NCBI RefSeq assembly: GCF_014201615.1
Contig: NZ_JACHEU010000001.1
Location: 124,001 to 188,000 of the forward strand
Length of the DNA stretch: 64,000 nt
Direction of reading: 5' to 3'
DNA from: Aquamicrobium lusatiense
GTDB taxonomy: Bacteria > Pseudomonadota > Alphaproteobacteria > Rhizobiales > Rhizobiaceae
A program made the translations under genes and the position numbers. The notes under the pieces were generated by a model. That model was not told the origin of the DNA. It was given only the letters and a program-made list of their open reading frames with translations, and did no database searches. This document shows, piece after piece, positions 1 to 8,359 of this stretch. The stretch's first letter is position 1. The number at the start of each line of letters is the position of its first letter.

Positions 1-331
1 AGCCGGCAAGGCAAAAAATGTGAGATTTCAGAGGCGAGATGGCTGCCCCGTCGAATTGCCGAAGACAATCCTGTGCGGTTCAGCTATGAATGCAGATGGA
101 GCAGACGCACTGTTCCGGGGCTTAGTAACCCCTGTTGGCGGTTGGTGTCGGCCGTGACGACACCAAACTCCTTGACCCTATGGTCGGGGAGCCCATGGCG
201 CATGTCCAGGGCTACCCGTCTAAAGGCCATGGGGCCGTCCAACACGGTTACTAACTCCCCGATCACCAGGTCAAAGGGGCCAGTTGCGGGGGCGCACCGC
301 AAGCAAGGCTCTTCTTCGGATGGGGAGTGAA
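1..331. other. Left-edge stretch without a supported gene
   Basis: Short open frames exist on both strands but none has a ribosome binding site or a recognisable product. The stretch ends in the GGGGAG ribosome binding site of the QseM-like gene. It probably contains that gene's promoter, but I could not pick out a convincing -35/-10 pair. Confidence 0.4.
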
Positions 332-619
332 ATGAAAACACCCACTGAACTCGATCCCGATGTCGATGACGTCGCGCCGACCGGCGATCAGATCACGCCG
401 TACGACGAGCAGCATTTTGTGACCTACCTTCGGCTGCTCGATGCCAAGGCTGAAGATGCCGATTGGAAGGAAGTGGCGCAGATCGTTCTGCACCGCGATC
501 CTGCTGCCGAGGAGCTTCGAACCTACCGCTGCTGGCAAAGCCACCTGGAACGCGCGCAATGGCTTTCGCGTGAAGGCTATAAACGAATTTTGGAGCAGGC
601 CGCTGCAAACAAGGCTTGA
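332..619 (+). CDS. QseM-like DUF2285 protein (putative ICE antiactivator)
   Basis: A 95-residue protein. Residues about 25-90 fit the DUF2285 (RovC DNA-binding) pattern: a YLRLLDA block, a DWKEVAQIVLHRDP block, then SHLERAQWL and GYKRIL. In Mesorhizobium ICEs a stand-alone DUF2285 protein of this size is QseM, which binds and blocks the quorum-sensing regulator TraR and the excision activator FseA. The ATG at 332 is chosen because GGGGAG lies 5 bases upstream; an in-frame ATG at 284 has no such site. The gene converges on the split FseA-like gene, which supports a joint role in controlling transfer. The family is clear; the antiactivator role is inferred from neighbourhood and size. Confidence 0.7.
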   Translation: MKTPTELDPDVDDVAPTGDQITPYDEQHFVTYLRLLDAKAEDADWKEVAQIVLHRDPAAEELRTYRCWQSHLERAQWLSREGYKRILEQAAANKA

Positions 620-635
620 TGCTGGGATCCCAGTG

Positions 636-1419
636 TCAGGACTTGCCCGGTTTTACCGGGTAGTGAAGCAACAGACGATAGCCGCCCTTCATCATCCTGA
701 TGCCATGCTTGACCAGCCGACGCGCCCTGTTCTTGCGTGGGTCGTTCTCAAAATCTTCTTTCGTCCCGCGAAAGCCGAGCAGAACTTCGGCAATGGCGCG
801 ATAGCTCTCACCGCACAGTTTCGCGTCGAGCGCGCGCAAGGACAGGATGTGCCATTCGCGCAATTGATCTGGAAGCGTGCCTATCGCCGGCCCTGGCGGG
901 CGTCGTGTCAGGGAGCGCCACAGTCTTCTTGCCGCGTGAACACGCAATTCCAGAAAGCTGTCCAGCGGCAAAGTCACCGCGTAGCTCGCTGCTGTGTCCG
1001 GTGTGGCATCCGGCAACCAGAATTGGTGCGTTATTCCGTCTAAACGCCATATGCCATGCCAACCATCTGTCGCTCGGCGAAGCTCCAGACCATCAAGATG
1101 TGCCAGCGTGAACAAAGGGCTGCCGTGAGCTCCCCCGGCCTCGACCTCTGATAACCTTACTGCTTGTGGCTGGAGTTTTGGCGACCATATGATGGTCTGC
1201 TGTTCATGCGGCTCGTCGGGATTGCTGGGGAAATCGCACACCCCAACGCTCAACGAACGCCTCCAGATGTCCGGAAGCCGGCTGCTTACTTGCCGCCAGC
1301 GCCCTGTATTCCTGGCGGTATTCGTTGTTGCGGCGAAGGTATTCCCAGGCGAAACCGGCGGCGGGCAGATTCCTAGTGTGCCTGTAAGCCGCCGGAGTAC
1401 GCCAATCGATGCTGAGCAT
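636..1419 (-). CDS. FseA-like excision activator encoded in two overlapping frames (+1 frameshift)
   Basis: Frame one (1419-1204, 71 codons) starts at an ATG with a strong AGGGAGGA site and has the DUF6499 N-terminal pattern (DWRTPAAY, then AGFAWEYLRRN, then WGVRFP). Frame two covers the remainder down to 636 and has a C-terminal DUF2285 domain (EWHILSLRALDAK to MKGGYRLLLHYP). Frame two is offset +1 from frame one. Slipping at TTT-CCC-C joins WGVRF to PSNPDEP and gives about 260 residues, matching single-frame homologues. In Mesorhizobium loti R7A the equivalent msi172/msi171 pair is fused by low-frequency +1 frameshifting to make FseA, which activates excisionase and transfer genes. Both frames are otherwise intact, which argues against simple decay. 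Confidence 0.7.
1227..1236 (-). promoter_or_regulatory. Candidate +1 ribosomal frameshift site in the FseA-like gene
   Basis: On the minus strand the bases read CGA TTT CCC C in frame one. A Phe tRNA moving from TTT to TTC, or a Pro tRNA moving within CCCC, places the ribosome in frame two. Frame one ends at TGA 1206-1204, eight codons later. The exact slip codon is inferred. Confidence 0.5.
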
Positions 1420-1769
1420 GGCGCTTCCTCCCTATGTCGGGCGCGCAAGCGCTGCCCGCATAAAGATCATTCGGTACGTCCGGCCACTGGGGTAGCCCTC
1501 ATTGCGAGATAACTGGTCCGCGTAACCCGATCAGTGCCGCAATGCTTTCCGACAATGCCTGCATTGTCCTGCGAGCCGGGCCCAGCCCGGCGAGCGTGTT
1601 TTTCTACAGCGATGCCGAATGGACGCGCGAAAGCCGCCGTCTCGGCTGGGACGGCGGCGGCGACTTGCGGCCATGCAATTGGTTTATGGGCGAAGCGAGC
1701 GCCAGGCGTCTTGAGTTCCTGCACGGCGGTATGACAGGCGGCGGCAACGGAACGGATGCCATAGGTAAT

Positions 1770-1973
1770 TCAGCGGCTCGAAACGGTGCCACCAATCGGC
1801 ATCGATGTCACCGCAACGGCCTCGAACAGCACTTCTCCGCTTGCGAGGTGAAGCCTGAAATCCATCGGAAGGGCTGCGGCCTGTTCCGGTTCTCCGCGTG
1901 CCGGAATGCCGTACGCGTCCTCGCCCACGCCTATGCAGCCGCCATGGTGATCAACAGTAACAATCCAGCGCAT
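1770..1973 (-). CDS. Small hypothetical protein, possibly cut short by an in-frame TGA
   Basis: A 67-codon frame starts at an ATG preceded by AAGGA at a normal distance. I do not recognise the protein. The same frame stays open beyond the TGA at 1772-1770 down to 1467, another 100 or so codons, so a longer gene may have been interrupted by one nonsense mutation. In G+C-rich DNA such read-through can also be chance. It lies between the methyltransferase and the FseA-like gene, where ICEs usually carry short genes of unknown function. Confidence 0.3.
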   Translation of the reverse strand: MRWIVTVDHHGGCIGVGEDAYGIPARGEPEQAAALPMDFRLHLASGEVLFEAVAVTSMPIGGTVSSR

Positions 1974-2046
1974 TGTGAAATCCTTGGTCTGTGAAATTGA
2001 GGAATGACGGTGCCTGCAATGTTGTGGTGGCGCCGGTGCAAAGGGG

Positions 2047-2718
2047 CTATGCGGCCACCCGGTGGCGTTGCAGCTCCGCAAGGCGCTTTCTGGCGGTGTG
2101 ATAGTGAGCGTTGTCCAATTCGATGCCGGTCCAGTTGCGACCAGTCTGCTGCGCGGCCGCCAGGGTCGAACCGCTGCCGCTGAACGGGTCCAGCACCAAA
2201 TCGCCGGGCTTCGTGAACCCCTCGATAAGCGGCGTCAGGGCTTCGACGGGTTTCTGCGTCGGATGCAGCCGGTTGCCTGTGTAAGGAAAGTCCAGCACGT
2301 CAGGAATAGGCTGGGCAGGCAAGGTCGGATTGCCCTTTGCCAGCAAATAAGCCTGTTCGTGCTCATAGCGAAGGAAGCGCGTTGATGACGCATAACGCTT
2401 GCGGAAAACAAGATGCCCGACTACTCGGAAGCCTGCCGCCTTCCATGCGTCCATGAATAGATCAACCTTGTTCCATCCATAAAAGCTGACGCAAAAGCCG
2501 CCGTCCTTCAAAACACGATGCATCTGGTTGAACGCGGGGCGAAGCCAGCGGCCGTTATCGTCATTGGCAACAGTGCGGCCCTGTCGGTCTCGGAAGTTGG
2601 TCACATAGGGAGGGTCGGTCAGGATGAAATCCACCGATGCCCGGTCAAACGATCGCATCACGTCAATGCAATCGCCATTGAAAATCACATTGCGGGGATT
2701 TTGGGTGCTGTTGGTCAT
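2047..2718 (-). CDS. Orphan beta-class DNA methyltransferase
   Basis: A 223-residue site-specific methyltransferase that transfers methyl from S-adenosylmethionine to an exocyclic amino group of adenine or cytosine. The order is FNGDCIDVM, then catalytic DPPY at about residues 36-39, then a TQKP block and the SAM-binding DPFSGSGST near residue 180; DPPY before the SAM motif defines the beta class. The ATG follows AAAGGA. No restriction enzyme gene accompanies it. Similar solitary methylases are common on rhizobial ICEs, where they may protect transferred DNA. Family certain; target base and sequence unknown. Confidence 0.85.
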   Translation of the reverse strand: MTNSTQNPRNVIFNGDCIDVMRSFDRASVDFILTDPPYVTNFRDRQGRTVANDDNGRWLRPAFNQMHRVLKDGGFCVSFYGWNKVDLFMDAWKAAGFRVVGHLVFRKRYASSTRFLRYEHEQAYLLAKGNPTLPAQPIPDVLDFPYTGNRLHPTQKPVEALTPLIEGFTKPGDLVLDPFSGSGSTLAAAQQTGRNWTGIELDNAHYHTARKRLAELQRHRVAA

Positions 2719-3025
2719 GTCTCGAATCCTTTGGGTTTGGGGTTCAGAGCAGCGAAGCGCGCGCTCCTGAACCCTTGCCCGTCGGCGAGACCGGGGGAGG
2801 AAAGGTGCAAGGGCGATCGGGATGGAGGGGGATCACCCGGCCTGCACGGAACGGAGGAACGAAGTGGAGGAAGGCCGGGGAAACCTTCCCGGTCGAGCGT
2901 CAGCGCTCCCTTGCGCCGCGCCAGGGGGCAGCGCCCCCAAGCATTCTCTCACGATTGCTGTAGCAGAGGACGACTAGAGAGGGCTCTTCCCGCTAGTTGC
3001 GGACACAGCACGAGAAAGGGTTGGC
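2719..3025. other. Intergenic stretch between the ICE-type block and the restriction operon
   Basis: No gene is supported. The only clear structure is a hairpin at 2924-2938 (GGGGGC-AGC-GCCCCC) without a following T run, so it is not a standard terminator. This is a likely junction between two accessory segments. It must also carry the methyltransferase promoter, which I could not resolve. Confidence 0.4.
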
Positions 3026-3742
3026 TCACGCCATTCTTTGTTCAAGCCGGTGCTTGCGCTTAGGCCAATCGGGTAGGACGCGGTCGAGCAGTTCGAAGAA
3101 CTCCGGCCCGTGATGTGGCACCGCGATGTGGCAGAGCTCGTGCGTGATGACGTAGTCGATGGCATCCATAGGCGCTTCGATCAACCGGCGATTAAGCAGC
3201 AGGCGAGATGCCGGCGACATCGAACCCCAACGCTGCCGAAGTTGGCGGACAATCAAGCCCTTGGGGCGAAAGTCTTCAGGGGCCGGGAAACGCAAAAGAT
3301 TGACTTCCAGACGCTCGACAAATTTTGCGTGAGCGCGCTGTCGATACCAATGCTCGACAAGCTCCCGGGTGACCTCAGTTCGCTCAGGCCTATGCGTTTG
3401 AACAACGATAAAACCACGAAGAAGCTTCACCCCTGCCTGGGCATGGGGCACTACCTTCAGCCGATATTGGCGTCCGAGATAGAGATGCGTCTCGCCGGCG
3501 ACGTATTGGCGATCCGGGGTGCGCGGAAGGAACTGGATGAAATACCGCTGCTGGCGCCGGATCCAGGCAGCGCGCTTGCGGACCTTTTCTTCAATTGCTT
3601 CCAGCGGGGCGTCCTTCGGCGCAGCTACAACGACGCAAGCATCGGGCTCGACAGCAATTTCCAGCGTCGTGCGTTCACGGCGCACGATAGTGAAATCGAT
3701 TCTATGTTCACCGTACTGGACGCTGTGCCGTGCGGTCGTCAT
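3026..3742 (-). CDS. YgjP-type zinc metallohydrolase (DUF45)
   Basis: A 238-residue protein with the YgjP/DUF45 layout: an N-terminal beta-rich part, the RWGSMS block, and a C-terminal HELCH zinc site followed by a further His in HHGPEF. Members resemble zinc-dependent proteases; the natural substrate is not known. Its ATG overlaps the hsdR stop as ATGA, so it is the last gene of the restriction operon and is translationally coupled to HsdR. Homologues are often found beside type I restriction genes, suggesting a role in restriction control or protein turnover. The coupling is seen directly; the role is inferred. Confidence 0.8.
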   Translation of the reverse strand: MTTARHSVQYGEHRIDFTIVRRERTTLEIAVEPDACVVVAAPKDAPLEAIEEKVRKRAAWIRRQQRYFIQFLPRTPDRQYVAGETHLYLGRQYRLKVVPHAQAGVKLLRGFIVVQTHRPERTEVTRELVEHWYRQRAHAKFVERLEVNLLRFPAPEDFRPKGLIVRQLRQRWGSMSPASRLLLNRRLIEAPMDAIDYVITHELCHIAVPHHGPEFFELLDRVLPDWPKRKHRLEQRMA

Positions 3743-6700
3743 CCCGGAAAACGCGCCCGCGCAAGATCCATGATCTTGAGCTCCAAGTCGTCCATCACCT
3801 CGACAGGTAACTCGATGCCGCGTTCGTCGCGAAGGACGTCGAAGAAATAGTCATCGATGGCGTTGCGCATTTTGTTCTGAGCGATGTCGTTGGACCAGAC
3901 ATCGACGATGTGATGGGACTTGATGATTTCGATGATCGTGAGCGCTATGGCGGCCACTTCGTCCCCCTCGATCAGTTTGCCATCATCGGTCGCGAGCGCG
4001 CCTTCGAGGATTCCGAAAAACGCCTGCCCATCGTCGTTGCCCTTAATCGCATCCGGCACCTCGCGCCCTCGGTCCTTGCGGGCAACCTTGCTGGCCAGAT
4101 CGACTACGTTCTTGAGGTAATCGCGCTCGGAAATCCGTTTAGCCCGATAGTCACGGATAGTTTCCTCCAGCAGCTCCGAGAACTTGCGATAGAAGGCAGG
4201 GTCCTCGTCCATCTTTTCGGTGATGGTTCGCCGCGTCGCGCTGGCGATCCGGTCCGCTCTTGATGCCTCAGAGACGCCCGTTTCCTCCACCACGGCCTTC
4301 AGGGCGTCCGGGTCGTTGATGTTGACCATCTCGATGATCGTTTCAGCCGGCATGGCAACCACATGGTCGTCAAGAAGCTTCTGGATCTTGGGCTCGAACT
4401 CCTTGACGTCGATGGTCTCCTGGTAGCGCAGCTGAACCGACCGCCGCAGTTCGGCAAATTGCTTCCAGTCCCGCTTCATGGCGTCGATCTTCGACTCGTC
4501 GAAGACATCGAAGAGCTTGTCTGACGACAGCGAGATATGGAGGCAGCGGCTGAACGCCTTCAGTCGTTCATAGAATTCCTGCCGGATCGCCTCATCGGCC
4601 AGGAACTGTTCGAACTGCTCCATGTCCTTCTTGTTCTTGACCGGCTTGAACAGGTCCCAGAGCTGATCGTGCAATTGGGGCAGCTTCCGGATTTCCTCGC
4701 GCACGTCGTGGACCGTGCCGGAGAGATCGGCGGCGTCAAAGCCTTCGAAGGCGCTGTAGGTGGTCAGCGCCGCGTCCAACTCCCCAAGCAGACCCTCATA
4801 GTCGATAATGAAGCCGAACTGCTTCTCCGTCGCGCCATCTTCATAGAGCCGGTTCACGCGGGCGATCGCCTGCAGAAGATTATGTTCGCGCAGCGACTTG
4901 CATACATAGAGCACGGTATTTCGTGGCGCATCGAAACCGGTCAGCAGCTTCGATACGACGATCAGGATCTCCGGATCGCCGGATCCCTTGAACGCCTCGA
5001 TGATCTGCCGGGTGTATTCATCCTCGGTCTTGTAATGAGCCATCATCTGCGCCCAGAACCGGCGCACAAGGTCCTTCGACTCCTTGTCGACCTCCTCGTT
5101 GCCCTCGTTATCATCGGGCGGCGAGATGACGATTTCGCTGGTGACGTGCCCGATCTCGTCGAGCACCTCCTTGAAGCGGACGGCTGCTGCCTTGGACGGC
5201 GCCACAAGCTGCGCCTTGAAACCGGTTCCCTGCCAGTGCTGCCGGAAGTGCTCCGAGATGTCGAAGGCTTTTGCCCGGATCGCTTGGCCGGTCTTCGACA
5301 GGGCGTCCATGCGGGAGAACTTGCGCTTCAGGTCGGCCTTCTGGCTGTCGGTAAGACCTTCGCTGATCTTGTCGAACCACTTGTCGATCACGCCGCCATT
5401 GACCTGCTGCTCGACAAGGCGGCCCTCATAGAGGAGCGGCACGACGGCACCGTCAGCGACAGCCTCGTCGATCGCGTATTTGTGGATGAGGCCACCAAAG
5501 GTCGAGAGCGTATTCTTCTCCTTCTTCAACAGCGGCGTTCCGGTGAAGCCCAGATAGCAGGCCTTCGGCAGCAGGCGCCGCATCCGTGTGGCGAACTGGC
5601 TGTGACCACCATAGCGGCCGGTCTGAGAGCGATGGCTCTCGTCGACCAGGACGAAAACGTTGGCATCCTCGTCGACGTCCTCGGCGGCTTTGGCGGCCGT
5701 ATCGAACTTGTTGATGATGGTCGTCACGAGTGGTGTCCGGTTTCGGATCAGCTCGATCAGATGAGCGCCGCTGGTCGCCCGTACGGGTTCGAGCTCACAG
5801 GACTTGAAAGTGTCCTTGATCTGTTTATCGAGATCGTCGCGGTCGGTGACGATAAGAATGCGCGGATTGGGGATGGCCTTGTCGAGCGCCAGAGATCGCC
5901 CCAGCATCACCATGGTCAGTGATTTGCCCGACCCTTGGGTGTGCCAGATCACGCCGCCCTTGCGGCGACCATCCATATTGAACTGGCGGACGCGTTCGAC
6001 AGCCTTCCGGATCCCAAAGAACTGCTGGTGGCGAGCGACCTTGCGTACGCCGCCATCGAACACGGTGAATCGACGGACCAGGTCCAGTAACCGTTCCGGC
6101 CGGCACAGCGCGTGAATGGCACGATCCTGCGCCGTGATCGAGCGCGGCCCCTCAGCCGCCAGCGCCTCGAAATGCTCACGGGCGAAGGCGAAGTTGCCCG
6201 AGAAGACCGCATCGGCCTCCGCCGCTGTAAGAGGGCGATTGGCCAGCGGATCGATGATCTCGTCCCGGTCTTCCTCGTCCCGCCACGTCTGCCAGAACTG
6301 CCGCGGCGTACCCACGGTGGCGTAGCGCGCCTCGACACGGTTCATCACCATGAGAAGCTGCGCGAAGTGGAACAGCTGCGGGATGTTGTCTTCGTTCTGA
6401 TAGCCGATCAGCTGGCTGCCGGCCTTCTTCAGGCTCTCGGTTGGCCGCTTGTTCTCGATCACGAGGAACGGGATGCCGTTCACGTAGGCGACGATGTCGC
6501 ATCGCTTGGTCTGGGTGCTGGCCGTCCGCTCGACCGAGACTTCGGCCGTCACATGATAGACGTTGTTCGCAGGCCGCTCCCAATCGACGTAGCGGAACGA
6601 ATAGGACTTCGAGTCTCCCTGGATCGTCTTGGTGATCGTCGTGCCAAGGACAAGGGTGTCGTAGATGTCCTGGTTGGTCCCGCGCAGGCCCTTCTGCCGA

Positions 6701-6969
6701 TCAGGCGTGGGCTTCAGACGGAGAATGGCTTCATGTGCATCCTCGAGGTCGAAGAGATAGTCTCGCCCGCGGTAGGTGAAACTGTTGATTTTCAGAAGCT
6801 GGTCCGCAAGGACGTCATCCAGCACCACGTTGCGCAGACGAGAGCCGCGCAGGCGCAGCGCATCCGCCTGTGACAGCGGCGTGAACCCTAACGCCACAAG
6901 GAGCTGCACGGCGGGGATCTGGGACTGATGTTTCTCAGCCGCATCGAAGCCGTTTGGCCATACACTCAT
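3739..6969 (-). CDS. hsdR: Type I restriction endonuclease, motor and nuclease subunit HsdR
   Basis: A 1,076-residue HsdR. The N-terminal PD-(D/E)xK nuclease shows Asp158 (RCDIVAYVNG) and ENK at 172-174. The superfamily 2 translocase follows with Walker A in HTQGSGKSLTM and the DEAD-like box in VLVDESHRSQ, then helicase motifs in the next RecA-like domain (LLTGFDAP, QAIARVNR). With two HsdM and one HsdS it forms the complex that translocates DNA and cuts unmethylated DNA far from the target. Its ATG overlaps the KwaB-like stop (ATGA). All motifs look intact, so the enzyme should be active. Confidence 0.95.
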   Translation of the reverse strand: MSVWPNGFDAAEKHQSQIPAVQLLVALGFTPLSQADALRLRGSRLRNVVLDDVLADQLLKINSFTYRGRDYLFDLEDAHEAILRLKPTPDRQKGLRGTNQDIYDTLVLGTTITKTIQGDSKSYSFRYVDWERPANNVYHVTAEVSVERTASTQTKRCDIVAYVNGIPFLVIENKRPTESLKKAGSQLIGYQNEDNIPQLFHFAQLLMVMNRVEARYATVGTPRQFWQTWRDEEDRDEIIDPLANRPLTAAEADAVFSGNFAFAREHFEALAAEGPRSITAQDRAIHALCRPERLLDLVRRFTVFDGGVRKVARHQQFFGIRKAVERVRQFNMDGRRKGGVIWHTQGSGKSLTMVMLGRSLALDKAIPNPRILIVTDRDDLDKQIKDTFKSCELEPVRATSGAHLIELIRNRTPLVTTIINKFDTAAKAAEDVDEDANVFVLVDESHRSQTGRYGGHSQFATRMRRLLPKACYLGFTGTPLLKKEKNTLSTFGGLIHKYAIDEAVADGAVVPLLYEGRLVEQQVNGGVIDKWFDKISEGLTDSQKADLKRKFSRMDALSKTGQAIRAKAFDISEHFRQHWQGTGFKAQLVAPSKAAAVRFKEVLDEIGHVTSEIVISPPDDNEGNEEVDKESKDLVRRFWAQMMAHYKTEDEYTRQIIEAFKGSGDPEILIVVSKLLTGFDAPRNTVLYVCKSLREHNLLQAIARVNRLYEDGATEKQFGFIIDYEGLLGELDAALTTYSAFEGFDAADLSGTVHDVREEIRKLPQLHDQLWDLFKPVKNKKDMEQFEQFLADEAIRQEFYERLKAFSRCLHISLSSDKLFDVFDESKIDAMKRDWKQFAELRRSVQLRYQETIDVKEFEPKIQKLLDDHVVAMPAETIIEMVNINDPDALKAVVEETGVSEASRADRIASATRRTITEKMDEDPAFYRKFSELLEETIRDYRAKRISERDYLKNVVDLASKVARKDRGREVPDAIKGNDDGQAFFGILEGALATDDGKLIEGDEVAAIALTIIEIIKSHHIVDVWSNDIAQNKMRNAIDDYFFDVLRDERGIELPVEVMDDLELKIMDLARARFPG

Positions 6970-7835
6970 GCCGGCCTCTGTGAGTTCGTCACATATGGTT
7001 GTCCTGATAATGGTCCAGAATAACGGCTTTCGTTCAGAAACTGGAGCAGCGCTTTGATCTCGGCATGTGCAGATGGCATGACGATCTTGCCATTCTGAAC
7101 TGTAATCGCGAGATTCGTCAGTTGGGCTGCCGCCTGAATGTCGGCAGGCGTATGTGCGTCGAGCGTCCCATTATTGGTAATTGCATGAATCAGCTTTCGG
7201 CTCACCTGATTGGTAACAGCGATGAACCCAGCAACATCCGTGACTTCGAGACTGGCGTGACCAGCAAAGGTCTGAACCTCCTGATCAGTGGCAGCACGGT
7301 AAATGTCGACCATATTGATAATAGACCGGAGTTTTTGCTGACTTTTGAATTTAATCTTTCCGCCTTCGATAATGCAGGCTAGACTGCTGTCTAGTGTGAA
7401 TGCTGGCTCCGTAAGACGTCTAAAGGCATTACCTTGCTGGAGAAGCGCGAATCTCCGTTCAAGTACTTGCTGAGAAGTGAACCGCTGCACCAGGACCTTG
7501 GTTGCACCATTTGCAGATACGCCCGTGAAGAGCGCCTTAATCCCTTCGCCAGCAAAAGCCGCAGTGTTGATATCGGCTACAGCCATCGCGTTGGCATTGA
7601 TCGCATCCGCAAAGACCTGAGCTTCAACCGGTACGTCGATGGTAAGAAATTCATCCTCATCCGGTGTCCAACTTCCATCAAACGGGACCTCGCTGGTCAC
7701 GCCTTGCCGAAATTCGCCTTCCTGATCAGCGAATATCGCTTCAACAGCCTGTTGAACATTCGCATCTAGGCGAACACGTTTTACAGTTAATTGTCCGCCA
7801 TTGTTGCGACATGCGGCAAAAAGATTTTGTGGCAT
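6966..7835 (-). CDS. KwaB-like (DUF4868-type) putative anti-phage protein
   Basis: A 289-residue soluble protein without a signal peptide or membrane segments. The middle part (residues about 120-200: FTLDSSLACIIEGGKIKF, then a helical stretch ending SRKLIHAI) and the C-terminal pattern ALLQFLNE-YSGPLSGQPY resemble DUF4868, the domain of KwaB in the two-gene Kiwa system. The gene follows a four-helix membrane protein of KwaA size by 2 bp, with a strong GGGGGG site, and its stop overlaps the hsdR start. In Kiwa, KwaA sits in the membrane and KwaB acts with it against phage. Similarity is by eye; the gene pairing strengthens the call. Confidence 0.55.
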   Translation of the reverse strand: MPQNLFAACRNNGGQLTVKRVRLDANVQQAVEAIFADQEGEFRQGVTSEVPFDGSWTPDEDEFLTIDVPVEAQVFADAINANAMAVADINTAAFAGEGIKALFTGVSANGATKVLVQRFTSQQVLERRFALLQQGNAFRRLTEPAFTLDSSLACIIEGGKIKFKSQQKLRSIINMVDIYRAATDQEVQTFAGHASLEVTDVAGFIAVTNQVSRKLIHAITNNGTLDAHTPADIQAAAQLTNLAITVQNGKIVMPSAHAEIKALLQFLNESRYSGPLSGQPYVTNSQRPA

Positions 7836-7837
7836 AT

Positions 7838-8359
7838 TTAGTTCCCCCCTACATCAATGACGATGTATTCAGTCAGTTGCCCGACTTCTATCGTCTCGGT
7901 TGCGTTGCGAAGCTGTTTCTTGGTGATAAGGACGTAGGTAACGCCTTCTTTGGTGCTGACCTTGTAAAAATGCCAACCCATCAATCCGAGAAGCGGATTG
8001 AAATGGTAGCTATATCCCGTCGCAACGACTGCCGCGAAGATGACAATTGCGGGAACCCATACCTGCCAATTCAGCGTGGCGAATTGTGCGGTGAATAGCG
8101 GAAGGAGATAGAGAAGTAGAAAGCCCATGTTCTCGCGATCGGCAGCTTCAACCGTCGTTGCAGCAAACTTCACCCGTTCGAGATGTTGCTTTGAATATCT
8201 GAGCATTAGGATGCATATCAGAATGAGAACAATGCAGGCTCCTAACAGGAACACAGCCAGCAATGCTTCGTCGGCTTGATATGCGACCCAAGCATAGGTG
8301 ATAAGCACGGGCGCAATCGCCGTACTGGTAAGCAGGAGCTTTGCCAACCAGTTCAGCAT
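7838..8359 (-). CDS. KwaA-like four-helix membrane protein
   Basis: A 173-residue protein with four predicted membrane helices: residues about 6-26, 30-53, 82-102 and 104-125. A short cytoplasmic tail follows, starting NPLLGLMGWHFYKV and ending in a VLITKK-type strand. The size and topology match KwaA of Kiwa, and the next gene resembles KwaB. The ATG at 8359 is chosen because GGAGGG lies just upstream inside the hsdS end; the two genes overlap by 7 bp. Its position between hsdS and hsdR means it is co-transcribed with the restriction enzyme. It could alternatively be an unrelated membrane protein; membrane topology is certain, the Kiwa assignment moderate. Confidence 0.55.
   Translation of the reverse strand: MLNWLAKLLLTSTAIAPVLITYAWVAYQADEALLAVFLLGACIVLILICILMLRYSKQHLERVKFAATTVEAADRENMGFLLLYLLPLFTAQFATLNWQVWVPAIVIFAAVVATGYSYHFNPLLGLMGWHFYKVSTKEGVTYVLITKKQLRNATETIEVGQLTEYIVIDVGGN

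Noticed and set aside
84..341. 85-codon minus-strand frame at the left edge
   Set aside because: Its start overlaps the QseM-like gene and lacks a supporting site or family match.
4537..5922. Long plus-strand open frame of 461 codons
   Set aside because: It lies entirely opposite hsdR, whose motifs are intact; the frame has no recognisable domains and reflects G+C-rich third positions.
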